The notes under the pieces are model-generated. The model was given only the letters and a program-made list of their open reading frames with translations. It was not told the DNA's origin and ran no database searches. A DNA stretch of 64,000 bases, taken from assembly GCF_016890225.1 (NCBI RefSeq), contig NZ_JAFELM010000018.1:1-64000 (forward strand), given 5' to 3'. The position numbers were made by a program, and so were the translations under genes. The stretch's first letter is position 1. The number at the start of each line of letters is the position of its first letter. This DNA is from Bacillus suaedaesalsae (lineage in GTDB: Bacteria; Bacillota; Bacilli; Bacillales; SA4). Of the stretch, positions 51,468-60,319 are shown piece after piece.

Positions 51468-51679
51468 TACAAATCCCTCCACACATTCAAGAATTAGTGC
51501 AACCATAATTGCACATCTTCTATTTTGAGTTGAAAAAGGCTCTTTAATTCTTTAAAAAACATAAGGGAAAAACATGCAAATAATGCGTAAACTAACATGT
51601 ATCAACTGTGACAGTAGAAAAACAAATTTACTACAACTATACTTATCTAAAGAAGAAGCTATAGAAAAGGGGGGAGAGT

Positions 51680-52489
51680 ATGGATAAAGAAAATGATGAG
51701 TTGCTAGAACACGAACGTGAGGACTTTGATTATGATGAATTTTTTCATGGCGATGATGAAGACTATGAACGAGATAAAGAGCAGAAAAAGAAGAAAAGAA
51801 CATTCATTACTCGAATAGTTGGCGGAATTTTAGTGTTAGTTCTGCTCATTAACGGTCTTGCCATTTGGCCGCAAATCATCAATTTACCTGCAATTGATTT
51901 TCTAGCAGCATCTGCAAGCTTATCGCAGAATGAAGATATAAAAGGCTACAAAAAAGCTGTTGTTGTAATTGAACATAATCAAGTAAAAGGAACAGGATTT
52001 AATGTGAATTCACGTGGCCTCATCGTAACAAATGAGCATGTAGTCAAAAACGCAAAACAAGTAATGGTCCATTTTAAAGCAGGTGAATCGTATACTGGAA
52101 AAGTGTTGTATACGGATGAACAGCTTGATATCGCGATTGTTGATATTGATGGACAAAAGTTACCTTACTTAAAAGTTACTTATGAGAACACATGGAAGGG
52201 AGAAGATCCAGTTGTTTTTATTGGAAATCCCCTTTCTTTTACACAAATAGCGAACAAAGGAGAAATTGTAGGAAGCGTATTGTTAGAGGATCATCATCGA
52301 CCAGTCATGATGATTGAAGCTCCAATCTACAAAGGAAATAGTGGTAGTCCAGTCCTAAATAGTGAAGGTGAAGTAATCGGTGTGATCTTCGCAACGTTAC
52401 GGAATCCTACCATTGAAACAGATGAGATAATCGGTGTTGCAACGCCAGCTACATATTTAGAACAAATCATTAAAGAGTGGGAAAAATAA
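51680..52489 (+). CDS. Membrane-anchored trypsin-like serine protease
   Basis: 269 aa. A highly acidic cytoplasmic N-terminus (HEREDFDYDEFFHGDDEDYE) leads to a helix at about 45-68, then a protease domain outside. Catalytic triad: His in TNEHVVKN, Asp in DEQLDIAIVDI, Ser in YKGNSGSPVLNS. It resembles the HtrA protease core but ends without a PDZ domain. The substrate is unknown; surface quality control is possible. AAGGGGGGAG precedes the ATG. It is divergent from the CotF-like gene. Confidence 0.9.
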   Translation: MDKENDELLEHEREDFDYDEFFHGDDEDYERDKEQKKKKRTFITRIVGGILVLVLLINGLAIWPQIINLPAIDFLAASASLSQNEDIKGYKKAVVVIEHNQVKGTGFNVNSRGLIVTNEHVVKNAKQVMVHFKAGESYTGKVLYTDEQLDIAIVDIDGQKLPYLKVTYENTWKGEDPVVFIGNPLSFTQIANKGEIVGSVLLEDHHRPVMMIEAPIYKGNSGSPVLNSEGEVIGVIFATLRNPTIETDEIIGVATPATYLEQIIKEWEK

Positions 52490-52525
52490 AAAACATGAGA
52501 GGGTTAACGTACTCTCATGTTTTTG
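52489..52525. terminator. Terminator
   Basis: AAAACATGAGAG pairs with CTCTCATGTTTT across a 10-nt loop, between convergent genes. Confidence 0.85.
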
Positions 52526-52543
52526 ATGAATTTAAAATGTACT

Positions 52544-53458
52544 CTAACTCAATTTTTTTTCAAAATTAGAAAGATGTGCGGGAAGAGAAGCTTCTATTTG
52601 AAATTTTTCTTTTGTAATTGGATGTTGAAAAGAGATACGTGCGGCATGTAAGCCCTGAGCTTTTAAAGAGTGTGTTGTACCACCGTACAGTTGGTCTCCG
52701 ACTAACGGGTGGCCAATATGGCTTAAGTGTACACGAATTTGATGAGTCCTGCCTGTATCTAATTGTAATTGAAGTTTTGTAATCTTAGATTGATTAAAGA
52801 CTTTTATCACTTCATAATGAGTAATTGCTTTTTGTCCAGTATTCGATACTCTACGTCTTGTAGGGTGATGACGGTCGCGACCAATTGACTCATGAATCGT
52901 TCCTTTCTTTTGTCTCACCATACCTTCTGCAAACGCAATATATGTTCTTTTAATGTCTCTTCTTTCTAACATTCCATCTAATAAGCTACTTGCAAGGTGG
53001 TGTTTTGCGAACAATATTGCTCCACTTGTATCATGATCAAGCCGATGAACATGGCGAACTTTAGCCATGAGCCCATGTAGCTGCCAGTAGTACGCAATGC
53101 CATTAGCTAACGTCCCTGTCTGATTTGCCTCTGTTGGATGTGTATCAATTCCAATTGGTTTATTAACGATCAGGAGATGATCATCTTCATACAAAACATC
53201 AATGTCCATTTCTTGAGGAATGACTCCATATTCCTCGGGTTGAAAACATTTTACAAAAAGACGGTCCTTTTTTTTCACTTGAGTAGCCCAATCAACGGCA
53301 TCACCATTTAATGTGATTCCTTTTTCCATACGAAGTACATGTAACAGCTTTTTCGGTATAAAAAGCTCTTCCTTTGCAATTTGCTCGATTGTTTTACCAT
53401 CATATTGAGAAGGAGCAATGATTTGGAGAAATTCACCTTTTTTCTCAGTTTGAATCAT
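52544..53458 (-). CDS. RluA-family pseudouridine synthase
   Basis: 304 aa. An S4-like N-terminal part (about 15-75) precedes the catalytic domain with the signature HRLDHDTSGAILFAKH near 140-155, whose Asp is the catalytic residue. LQLDTGRTHQIRVHLSHIGH near 240-260 completes the family signature. It converts uridine to pseudouridine in rRNA or tRNA; target not certain. B. subtilis YhcT is similar. Its ATG overlaps the stop of the upstream TSUP gene by 4 bp. Confidence 0.92.
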   Translation of the reverse strand: MIQTEKKGEFLQIIAPSQYDGKTIEQIAKEELFIPKKLLHVLRMEKGITLNGDAVDWATQVKKKDRLFVKCFQPEEYGVIPQEMDIDVLYEDDHLLIVNKPIGIDTHPTEANQTGTLANGIAYYWQLHGLMAKVRHVHRLDHDTSGAILFAKHHLASSLLDGMLERRDIKRTYIAFAEGMVRQKKGTIHESIGRDRHHPTRRRVSNTGQKAITHYEVIKVFNQSKITKLQLQLDTGRTHQIRVHLSHIGHPLVGDQLYGGTTHSLKAQGLHAARISFQHPITKEKFQIEASLPAHLSNFEKKLS

Positions 53459-54321
53459 GCTGCAACTCCTTTTTCCTTTTTTCTAAAAGTAATGACTCTC
53501 AGTGTAAACATAACAAGTAAAAATGTAATATAACTTAATGAAACGAATAGACCGATTTTCGCATATCCAAGCATTTGTAAAATCATGTTTATAACCGTAG
53601 ATATATATAATATTCCAAGGTATCGCTTAATCTCTTCATCCTTAAAAAGTTTGGTTAAATAGGCACCAATTTGTCCACCGATAATTGCGCCTATAATTAA
53701 AGTAAAGGCGAATGAATAATCAATCGGAGTAGAAACAGAATATGTAATAAACCCAGCTAAAACGATAAAGAAGACAGCAAATAAACTTGTGCCTACGGCT
53801 TTTTTCGGCTGAATTCCAAGCAGTGCAATCGATAAAGGTACAATGATAAAGCCACCACCGACCCCGAGGGTAGTAGATATAAATCCACCGATAAAGCCAA
53901 TCAAGAGTGGAATAATCCAAGATTTCCTTTGAACAACTTTAGATTCGGACTTCTTCTCTCCCTTCAACATAATAAATGAGAAATAACCAGCTAGTAAAAT
54001 ATATAGTACAGGAATAACAACATCTTCAACTTTCCATCTTTCTAGTTGCATCACAAATGGATGGGCAACTTGTGTTGCGCTTAATCCGGCAACTGCAATT
54101 AATAGGCCGGTTTTCGTATCTATATTTTTCATTCTAATATGGGCAACAATTCCTGAAAGACTCGTACCGATTGTATAAAGTAAGCTAGTAGCAACGGCAA
54201 CTATTGGTGAGAAACCGATTAATAATAGAATTGGAGTTAAAACAAAGCCGCCTCCAATACCAAAATAACCAGACATAACCCCCACACATGCCCCAAGTAA
54301 AATAAACAGAAAAATATCCAA
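53455..54321 (-). CDS. TSUP-family (TauE/SafE) sulfur-compound exporter
   Basis: 288 aa with eight helices in two repeats. The repeat motifs are FGIGGGFVLTPILLLIGFSP near 20-39 and TTLGVGGGFIIVPLSIALLG near 152-171. TSUP proteins export sulfite, sulfoacetate or similar anions. The start is TTG 54321 with CTAGGAGGAAC upstream. It overlaps the RluA-family gene by 4 bp, so the two are translationally coupled though functionally unrelated. Confidence 0.9.
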   Translation of the reverse strand: MDIFLFILLGACVGVMSGYFGIGGGFVLTPILLLIGFSPIVAVATSLLYTIGTSLSGIVAHIRMKNIDTKTGLLIAVAGLSATQVAHPFVMQLERWKVEDVVIPVLYILLAGYFSFIMLKGEKKSESKVVQRKSWIIPLLIGFIGGFISTTLGVGGGFIIVPLSIALLGIQPKKAVGTSLFAVFFIVLAGFITYSVSTPIDYSFAFTLIIGAIIGGQIGAYLTKLFKDEEIKRYLGILYISTVINMILQMLGYAKIGLFVSLSYITFLLVMFTLRVITFRKKEKGVAA

Positions 54322-54524
54322 AATTAGTTCCTCCTAGCAATTCAAGAAAGCATTCTTTTATTATGCAGAATGCAAGTAGTAATAACAACTAATATAGAAA
54401 TTTTAACCAAAGTTATTACAGTTGTAAGGCAGCATTAACAATCTAGTAACAGTTTCGTTACGACCCTCATTTTCTATTTTGCCTATGCTAGAATAATGAA
54501 CGAGCCGAAAAAGGGGGAAGACAA

Positions 54525-55085
54525 ATGATTAAAAAAGTTGGTATTGCTTTATTATTTTATATTTTATTATCTATAGGATTAGACGTCTTGAATATCGGTC
54601 CCCAAGTGTTTTCACTAAATCAAGATCAAGTGGTTGCAACTGTTAATGAAGAAAAAATATATAAATCTGATTTACAAACAGCAATGAAAAGTGCTACTCC
54701 AAAGCTTTCAAAAGATGATTCAAAACAAATTGATCATTCTCTAATCCAACAACAAATTGAACAAAAGGCACTAGAAAAATTAATTCATAAGGAACTTCTC
54801 CTGCAGGAAGCTAAAAAAGAAAACTTCCAATTATCAAAAGAGGAAAAACAAAAAGCTCTGGAGCAAATAGAAGAACATTTTACGAATGAAAGTGAACTAG
54901 AGAATGTACTAGATAAATATAATTTGTCTGAACACGAGCTGAAAGAAATGGTTGAAGAAGAGCTCTTAGTAGCAACTTTCCTAGAGAAGAAGTTAAAGGG
55001 ACTAGCGGAAGACAATCGACAAGAAGAATTGAAATTGTTTCTAGAGCAGTTGAAAAAGAAAAATAAAATAAATATACAAATGTAG
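54525..55085 (+). CDS. SurA N-domain-like exported protein
   Basis: 186 aa. An N-terminal signal-anchor helix (about 3-24) is followed by a helical domain with VVATVNEEKIYKSDLQTAMK and EKLIHKELLLQEAKKENFQL, the pattern of SurA/PrsA-type chaperone N-domains. No parvulin peptidyl-prolyl isomerase domain follows, and the C-terminal region is charged coiled coil. The role may be chaperoning secreted proteins. GGGGGAAG lies before the ATG. A small lipoprotein gene starts 11 bp downstream and is probably co-transcribed. Confidence 0.75.
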   Translation: MIKKVGIALLFYILLSIGLDVLNIGPQVFSLNQDQVVATVNEEKIYKSDLQTAMKSATPKLSKDDSKQIDHSLIQQQIEQKALEKLIHKELLLQEAKKENFQLSKEEKQKALEQIEEHFTNESELENVLDKYNLSEHELKEMVEEELLVATFLEKKLKGLAEDNRQEELKLFLEQLKKKNKINIQM

Positions 55086-55096
55086 GAGGTAGCATC

Positions 55097-55228
55097 ATGA
55101 AGAAAACATACTCTATTACAGCAATGTTGTTCGTAATACTCACTATACTTAGTGGGTGTGGAGACAAATATAAGTATGAAGAAGAAATTGTGTTAGTGGA
55201 TCAACCGAAAGAAGAATATAAAAATTAA
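55097..55228 (+). CDS. Small lipoprotein, 43 aa
   Basis: The ATG at 55097 has TAGGAGGT 9 bases upstream. It reads MKKTYSITAMLFVILTILSG with the lipid Cys at 21 (LSGC), then GDKYKYEEEIVLVDQPKEEY. It is translationally close to the SurA-N-like gene and ends before a terminator. Unknown function. Confidence 0.7.
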   Translation: MKKTYSITAMLFVILTILSGCGDKYKYEEEIVLVDQPKEEYKN

Positions 55229-55233
55229 TGGAA

Positions 55234-55267
55234 GTCGTAAGGTTAAAGAACCTTGCGATTTTTTTAT
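55234..55267 (+). terminator. Terminator
   Basis: TCGTAAGGTT pairs with AACCTTGCGA (one mismatch) around AAAG, followed by T7. Confidence 0.85.
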
Positions 55268-55373
55268 TTAATATTAAGCTCTCACTTCTTATGACATTTA
55301 TAAGTTTCCATTTACATTATCAAAAATTATAATAGGAATGAAGCGAAAATTAACTCGAAAAATGGAGAATACG

Positions 55374-56507
55374 ATGGACCAAATACAGCTGCTTGAATTA
55401 AAGGTAAAAGAGCTTTCAAGTCTACTAGATGCTTTTAAAGAATTAAATACGAATATTGAACTTAATGAAGTGTTTAACAATATCCTTATGCAAACAGTTA
55501 AGGTGTTGCAAGCAGAAGCGGGTACGCTTTGGGTTGCTGATTATGAATTAGAAGAAATTACTGCTAGTGCTGCTATAGGCACTACGAAAGAGACCATTTT
55601 AAATATAAAGTTGAAAATTAATGAAGGTATTGTGGGAAAGGTCATTTCTTCAGGTGAACCGTACTTTATTGAAAATGTCTCTGAAGACCCTTCGTGGGCA
55701 AAGCGAGTGGATGAGACGAGTGGGTTTATTACTAAATCGATGATTACGGTTCCTCTCGTTGCAAATCAAAAAGTATTAGGTGCTCTGCAACTATTAAATA
55801 AAAAGGGAGATGTCTTCTTTACTGATGTAGATGTCAATCTTGCGTTAGCCCTAGCTAATCAGTCAGCATTAGCACTTCAAAATAGTCAAATATATAATGA
55901 ATTGTACACGATGTTTATGAGTGTGATTACAACACTTGCAAAAGTACTAGATGCACGTGACCCTTATACAGCTGGTCATTCCGAACGTGTAGCTCGATAT
56001 GCAGAATTAACTGCGAGGCGCTTAGGGTTTCAATCAAAGGAGTGTAGTGACTTATATACAGCAGCATTGATGCACGATATCGGAAAAATTGGTGTTTCTG
56101 ATGATATTTTGAGAAAACCTACTAGATTAACTCAAGAAGAGTATTCCTTAATGAAGCAGCATACTGTTATTGGGGCAGATATATTATCAAACCTAGAGCC
56201 GAAATCCACTATGAAAAATGCAGTGGAAATTGCTAGATATCATCATGAGCGTATAGATGGAAGTGGGTATCCAGACGGCTTAGAAGGTGATGAAATCCCA
56301 ATCTATGCACGTATTGTAGGCGTGGTAGATGCTTTTGATGCAATGACGACAATACGTTCTTATAGTAATGGGAAAAGCTTTGAAGAGGCTGCTGAAGAAT
56401 TAATTAGGTGTAAACATACGTTGTTTGATGACCACGTTGTGGATGCTTTTACTTCGTTACTAAAAGAAGCAAACTACAAAACAGAAAACTTAGGTAAAGT
56501 GCGATGA
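55374..56507 (+). CDS. GAF-HD-GYP cyclic di-GMP phosphodiesterase
   Basis: 377 aa from the ATG at 55374, where ATGGAGAATACG supplies GGAG at good spacing; the ATG at 55338 lacks a site. An N-terminal coiled segment leads to a GAF domain (about 25-170: AEAGTLWVADYELEEITASA) and an HD-GYP domain (about 180-370) with LMHDIGKIGVSDD near 237 and HHERIDGSGYPDGLEGDEIP near 296-315. All HD-GYP metal and GYP residues are present, so it should hydrolyse cyclic di-GMP. No membrane segment. It is the first gene of a three-gene operon, overlapping the DUF3307 gene by 4 bp. Confidence 0.92.
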   Translation: MDQIQLLELKVKELSSLLDAFKELNTNIELNEVFNNILMQTVKVLQAEAGTLWVADYELEEITASAAIGTTKETILNIKLKINEGIVGKVISSGEPYFIENVSEDPSWAKRVDETSGFITKSMITVPLVANQKVLGALQLLNKKGDVFFTDVDVNLALALANQSALALQNSQIYNELYTMFMSVITTLAKVLDARDPYTAGHSERVARYAELTARRLGFQSKECSDLYTAALMHDIGKIGVSDDILRKPTRLTQEEYSLMKQHTVIGADILSNLEPKSTMKNAVEIARYHHERIDGSGYPDGLEGDEIPIYARIVGVVDAFDAMTTIRSYSNGKSFEEAAEELIRCKHTLFDDHVVDAFTSLLKEANYKTENLGKVR

Positions 56508-56848
56508 GTCAATTTGATTATTTACTAATTGGTCACCTAATCGGAGATTTTTTATTGCAAACTTCATGGATGGCGCAATATAAAGCAACTAGATGGATTC
56601 CTCTATTATCACATGTAACGGTATATACAGCAGTTGTTAGCTTAATGGGATATTTTTCTGGAGGTTTATCATTTACAGGAATTGCGATCATTTTTATCGG
56701 TCATATTATTTTAGACAGGCGGACCTTTGTTGAATTTTGGGTAAGTCGAATTCAAATGGCAAAAGGGCAATCAAAGGATTGGCTGATGATTGTTGCTGAT
56801 CAAATTTTTCATATTATTTTGTTGTTCGTTGCAATTTACTTATCATAG
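56504..56848 (+). CDS. DUF3307 membrane protein
   Basis: 114 aa with about four hydrophobic segments. The opening MSQFDYLLIGHLIGDFLLQT carries the HLxGDFLLQ motif of DUF3307. A second motif is IGHIILDRRTFVEFWVSR near 65-82, and DWLMIVADQIFHIILLFVAI ends it. DUF3307 proteins are uncharacterised integral-membrane proteins; conserved His and Asp inside helices suggest metal or catalytic function. It is joined by 4-bp overlap to the HD-GYP gene before it and by 11 bp to the cyclase after it, so the three are one operon. Confidence 0.85.
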   Translation: MSQFDYLLIGHLIGDFLLQTSWMAQYKATRWIPLLSHVTVYTAVVSLMGYFSGGLSFTGIAIIFIGHIILDRRTFVEFWVSRIQMAKGQSKDWLMIVADQIFHIILLFVAIYLS

Positions 56849-56859
56849 GAGGAAAACCA

Positions 56860-58671
56860 TTGATTTTATTAACAAAAAAGTATGAATTTAATAAAGTGTA
56901 TCCTCTAGATAAGAAGGTAGTATGGAATTTATTAAGTGATACAGATCGGTTAAATCGTTTTATTGGATTGTTTCCAGTTAACTTTAGTAATGTTACAAAA
57001 GATGAGAAAAACATTTTTTATCGAGACGCACTTGCGAAGGTCGCAGGGATGGTACCTCTAAAATGGAAAGAATATCCGTTTGAATGGGTGAAAGATGAAT
57101 ACTATGACGTAAAGCGTGATTACTATGATGGACCCTTAAAGCAATTTATAGGTGGTGTAGAATTAAAAGAAGTAGACGGTGGTACGAATGTCCGTTTATA
57201 TGCAGAGTTTACACCTCGGAATGTATTGGGAATCTTGGCAATTCCATTCACAGGCGTTAAGTCCATGCATAATACGATGAAATATGTTGATGAGTATTTA
57301 AGCCATAATCATGACGAATCAAAATCAGGAATGATTCCGACAAACTATAAAAAGCCTTCAGTAAATATATCAAAATTAACAAGACTCGAAAAACTATTAA
57401 AAAGATATCCAATGGACGATAAAATACTCCATTTCCTTCATGAGTATTTACTAACTGAAAGTAACCAAGATGTAGCTGAAATGAGGCCATATCAACTGGC
57501 CAAAAAGTGGAAAGTGGATGAAAAGAGAGTACTAAAATTGTTCTTATATGCAACAAAGGTCGGGATCTTAAATTTGAGTTGGAATTTAATTTGTCCTAAT
57601 TGTAGAGTGTCAAAAAATGAATATACTTCACTGTCTCAATTACAAGAACAATTTCATTGTGATTTATGTGGAGTAAATTATGATGCGAATTTTGATCAAT
57701 ATGTTGAATTGTATTTCACGGTGCACCCTTCTATTCGTTCTTCCTACTCACAAGCATATTGTGTCGGTGGTCCAATGATTACACCCCATATAAATGTTCA
57801 AAAAGTAATAAAAAACAAGAGCAAGGGATCTCTAAAGTTACCAACAGACGAAAAAAATATGAGAATGAGAATACTAGAGTCAAATGAAATTGTTATGATT
57901 CAATATAATGAAGAAGTTAATAATGAAAATTGTAAACTTATTTATTTGGACACTGGCTGGAAAAGCTCAAGTATTGAAGTTGGATTTCAAACAAAAACGC
58001 TCTCAATAGTAAATGATAGTCAAAAAGATATTGTTGTCGTGATTGAAGAAGTAGAGACAAGGACTGATGTTGTAACAGCTGCAGAAGTGACTGCCATGCA
58101 GGAATTTAGAGATTTATTTTCTTCGGAAATATTATCTCCAGGTCAGCAAGTTGGAATCGAGAATGTCACGATTCTCTTTAGTGATTTATTAGGTTCTACA
58201 TCAATGTATGAATCAGTGGGAGATGCTCATGCTTACGGAAAAGTAAAAAGACACTTTGATTTTCTGACAGAGTGGATTTCAAAAAATTCCGGTAGTGTTG
58301 TGAAGACAATTGGAGATGCTGTAATGGCGGTATTTTATCAACCAGAGGATGCACTTAAGGCAGCAATAGATATCCAAAATTATGTTTCAATTTTCAATGA
58401 GGAAAAGGGAGAGAATATTACACTTAAGATAGGTTTATTTAACGGACCAGCAATAGTTGTTAATTCTAATGACCGTTTAGATTACTTCGGAAGAACAGTT
58501 AATATTGCAGCAAGAATCCAAGCAGAGAGTCAAGGAAATGATATTGTAATAGAAGAACAACTTATTGAAAGAGAGCAAATCAAAACAGTCTTAACGGAAA
58601 GAAACATTACTCCTTTTACAGCTAAATTAAAGGGTATTTCATGCAGTATGAAATTAATAAGAATTACATGA
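56860..58671 (+). CDS. Class III nucleotide cyclase with START-like and zinc-ribbon regions
   Basis: 603 aa from TTG 56860 with ATAGGAGG upstream. Residues 1-150 look like an SRPBCC/START-type domain (VYPLDKKVVWNLLSDTDRLN). Residues 170-240 form a helical region. A zinc ribbon C-P-N-C ... C-D-L-C lies near 246-270. A beta-rich part follows, and the catalytic domain fills about 430-600: VTILFSDLLGSTSMYESVGD with the first metal Asp, and KTIGDAVMAVFYQPEDALKA with the second. It should make cAMP or another cyclic nucleotide. Such class III enzymes are uncommon in Bacillus. The layout matches the DUF5939-linked cyclases. It is the last gene of the HD-GYP/DUF3307/cyclase operon. Confidence 0.88.
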   Translation: MILLTKKYEFNKVYPLDKKVVWNLLSDTDRLNRFIGLFPVNFSNVTKDEKNIFYRDALAKVAGMVPLKWKEYPFEWVKDEYYDVKRDYYDGPLKQFIGGVELKEVDGGTNVRLYAEFTPRNVLGILAIPFTGVKSMHNTMKYVDEYLSHNHDESKSGMIPTNYKKPSVNISKLTRLEKLLKRYPMDDKILHFLHEYLLTESNQDVAEMRPYQLAKKWKVDEKRVLKLFLYATKVGILNLSWNLICPNCRVSKNEYTSLSQLQEQFHCDLCGVNYDANFDQYVELYFTVHPSIRSSYSQAYCVGGPMITPHINVQKVIKNKSKGSLKLPTDEKNMRMRILESNEIVMIQYNEEVNNENCKLIYLDTGWKSSSIEVGFQTKTLSIVNDSQKDIVVVIEEVETRTDVVTAAEVTAMQEFRDLFSSEILSPGQQVGIENVTILFSDLLGSTSMYESVGDAHAYGKVKRHFDFLTEWISKNSGSVVKTIGDAVMAVFYQPEDALKAAIDIQNYVSIFNEEKGENITLKIGLFNGPAIVVNSNDRLDYFGRTVNIAARIQAESQGNDIVIEEQLIEREQIKTVLTERNITPFTAKLKGISCSMKLIRIT

Positions 58672-58675
58672 CAAG

Positions 58676-58701
58676 AAAAGACTTTAATTAGTCTTTTTTT
58701 T
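58676..58701 (+). terminator. Terminator of the HD-GYP/cyclase operon
   Basis: AAAAGACT pairs with AGTCTTTT around a TTAATT loop, followed by T. Confidence 0.8.
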
Positions 58702-58730
58702 ATTGGAAATAAAGGGTGCATTGGTAATTT

Positions 58731-60284
58731 ATGCATAGATATAGTTTTTTATGGAATGATAAGGAAGAATTAGAAGAATCAACTCAGAATGGTGCGATTT
58801 GTATGAAAAAATGGTTGAGTAATTTATTTAAAGATGAAGTGAAAACGACAGATGACGTCTTAAATAATTTAAAAAAATCATCTGATTTTGTTTTTTATAC
58901 AAATGAAAAATCTAAAAATCCGTATATAATAGCTTACTTTTCTACATTAGTTGATACGAACGTCATACACCAAGATATGTTGCCTTATGTTACAGAAGCG
59001 GATAAGGCGGAACATTTAAGAACCATTATACCAATAGAAGATATTACTGAGCTTAAAGATATAAACCAATTAAAAGATCATCTCATGCAAGGGTTTGTCT
59101 ATTTATCTTATGTGAATGAACGGGAAGAAGCAGTTCTTATACAAGCGCAGAAGGATGAGAAAAGAAATATCGGTTCACCTGAGGTTGAATTTAGTGTAAT
59201 CGGTCCTAAGGAAGCGTTTATTGAATCGCTTGATACAAATATCCATCTTATACGTAAACGTTTGCCTGTACCTGAACTTAGAATCGAGCAAATTGTTATA
59301 GGATCATTATCCAGATCCAAGGTAGCCGTTATTTATATAGAAGGAATAGCTGACGAGGAAAATGTAAATACGGTGAGGCAAAGGGTTGAAGATTTAGATT
59401 TCGATATGATTGCAGACAGTGCTTTTGTAGCCCAAATGTTGTCTGATAATGAAAATTCTCCTTTTCCGCAAGTTCTCGATACGGAAAGACCGGACCGGGT
59501 TGCGGCAACTTTAGCAGAAGGAAAGATTGCGATTATTGTTGAGGATTCTCCACATGCTCTAATTGCTCCGACCACACTTGTTGAGTTTTTCTCATCCTTT
59601 GAGGATTACTTGTTTAACTGGTACGTTGGATCGTTTGTTCGAGTACTTCGTTTATTTGCGGTTGCGTTCTCGGTATTAATTACGCCGATCTATGTTGCAG
59701 CCTTAACGTACCATTATGAACTGATACCAAAAGATTTACTAGCAACTTTGATTACATCAAGGCGGGAAATTCCCCTTCCACCCATATTAGAAGCTCTGTT
59801 TTTAGAACTAACTATTGAGCTACTCAGAGAGGCTGGAGCACGACTACCAACGAAGGTCGGACAAACAATCGGTATCGTAGGAGGGATCGTTATCGGAACA
59901 GCTTCGGTTGAAGCGGGGTTAACGAGTAACGTTCTTCTCATTATGGTAGCACTAGCTGCATTAGCTTCGTTTACAACACCTGTTTATAAAATGGGTAATA
60001 CGATCCGTTTAATTCGTTTTCCATTTTTACTATTTGCACACTTATGGGGCTTAATTGGAATTGTTTTCTGTTTTTGCATTTTAATTGCTCATCTTATTCA
60101 CTTACGTTCGTTTGGACGACCGTTTTTAGAGCCTATTTACCCGCCAAGAGTAAAGGACTTAAAAGATGCCTTTATCAGGCTTCCATTTGCTAAACTTGCG
60201 GAAAGACCTGTTTCCTTAAGAGTTAAAGATAAGTTTAGGTTTGATCCAAAAGAAGGAAAAGCGAAAAGAGATATTGACGAATAG
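58731..60284 (+). CDS. GerA-family spore germinant receptor subunit A
   Basis: 517 aa if read from ATG 58731; an alternative ATG at 58803 would give 493 aa and starts MKKWLSNLFKDEVKTTDDVL, closer to known GerA starts. Neither has a strong ribosome site. The cytoplasmic N-domain (about 60-270) is followed by five to six helices with VEFFSSFEDYLFNWYVGSFV, TSRREIPLPPILEALFLELT near 340, and RLPTKVGQTIGIVGGIVIGT near 365. These are the GerA signatures. It is the first gene of a gerA/gerB/gerC-type operon for an inner-membrane spore germinant receptor; the germinant cannot be read. Confidence 0.93.
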   Translation: MHRYSFLWNDKEELEESTQNGAICMKKWLSNLFKDEVKTTDDVLNNLKKSSDFVFYTNEKSKNPYIIAYFSTLVDTNVIHQDMLPYVTEADKAEHLRTIIPIEDITELKDINQLKDHLMQGFVYLSYVNEREEAVLIQAQKDEKRNIGSPEVEFSVIGPKEAFIESLDTNIHLIRKRLPVPELRIEQIVIGSLSRSKVAVIYIEGIADEENVNTVRQRVEDLDFDMIADSAFVAQMLSDNENSPFPQVLDTERPDRVAATLAEGKIAIIVEDSPHALIAPTTLVEFFSSFEDYLFNWYVGSFVRVLRLFAVAFSVLITPIYVAALTYHYELIPKDLLATLITSRREIPLPPILEALFLELTIELLREAGARLPTKVGQTIGIVGGIVIGTASVEAGLTSNVLLIMVALAALASFTTPVYKMGNTIRLIRFPFLLFAHLWGLIGIVFCFCILIAHLIHLRSFGRPFLEPIYPPRVKDLKDAFIRLPFAKLAERPVSLRVKDKFRFDPKEGKAKRDIDE

Positions 60285-60319
60285 CAATTCATGCTTTAAG
60301 AGGGGAGTTGAAATTTCTA

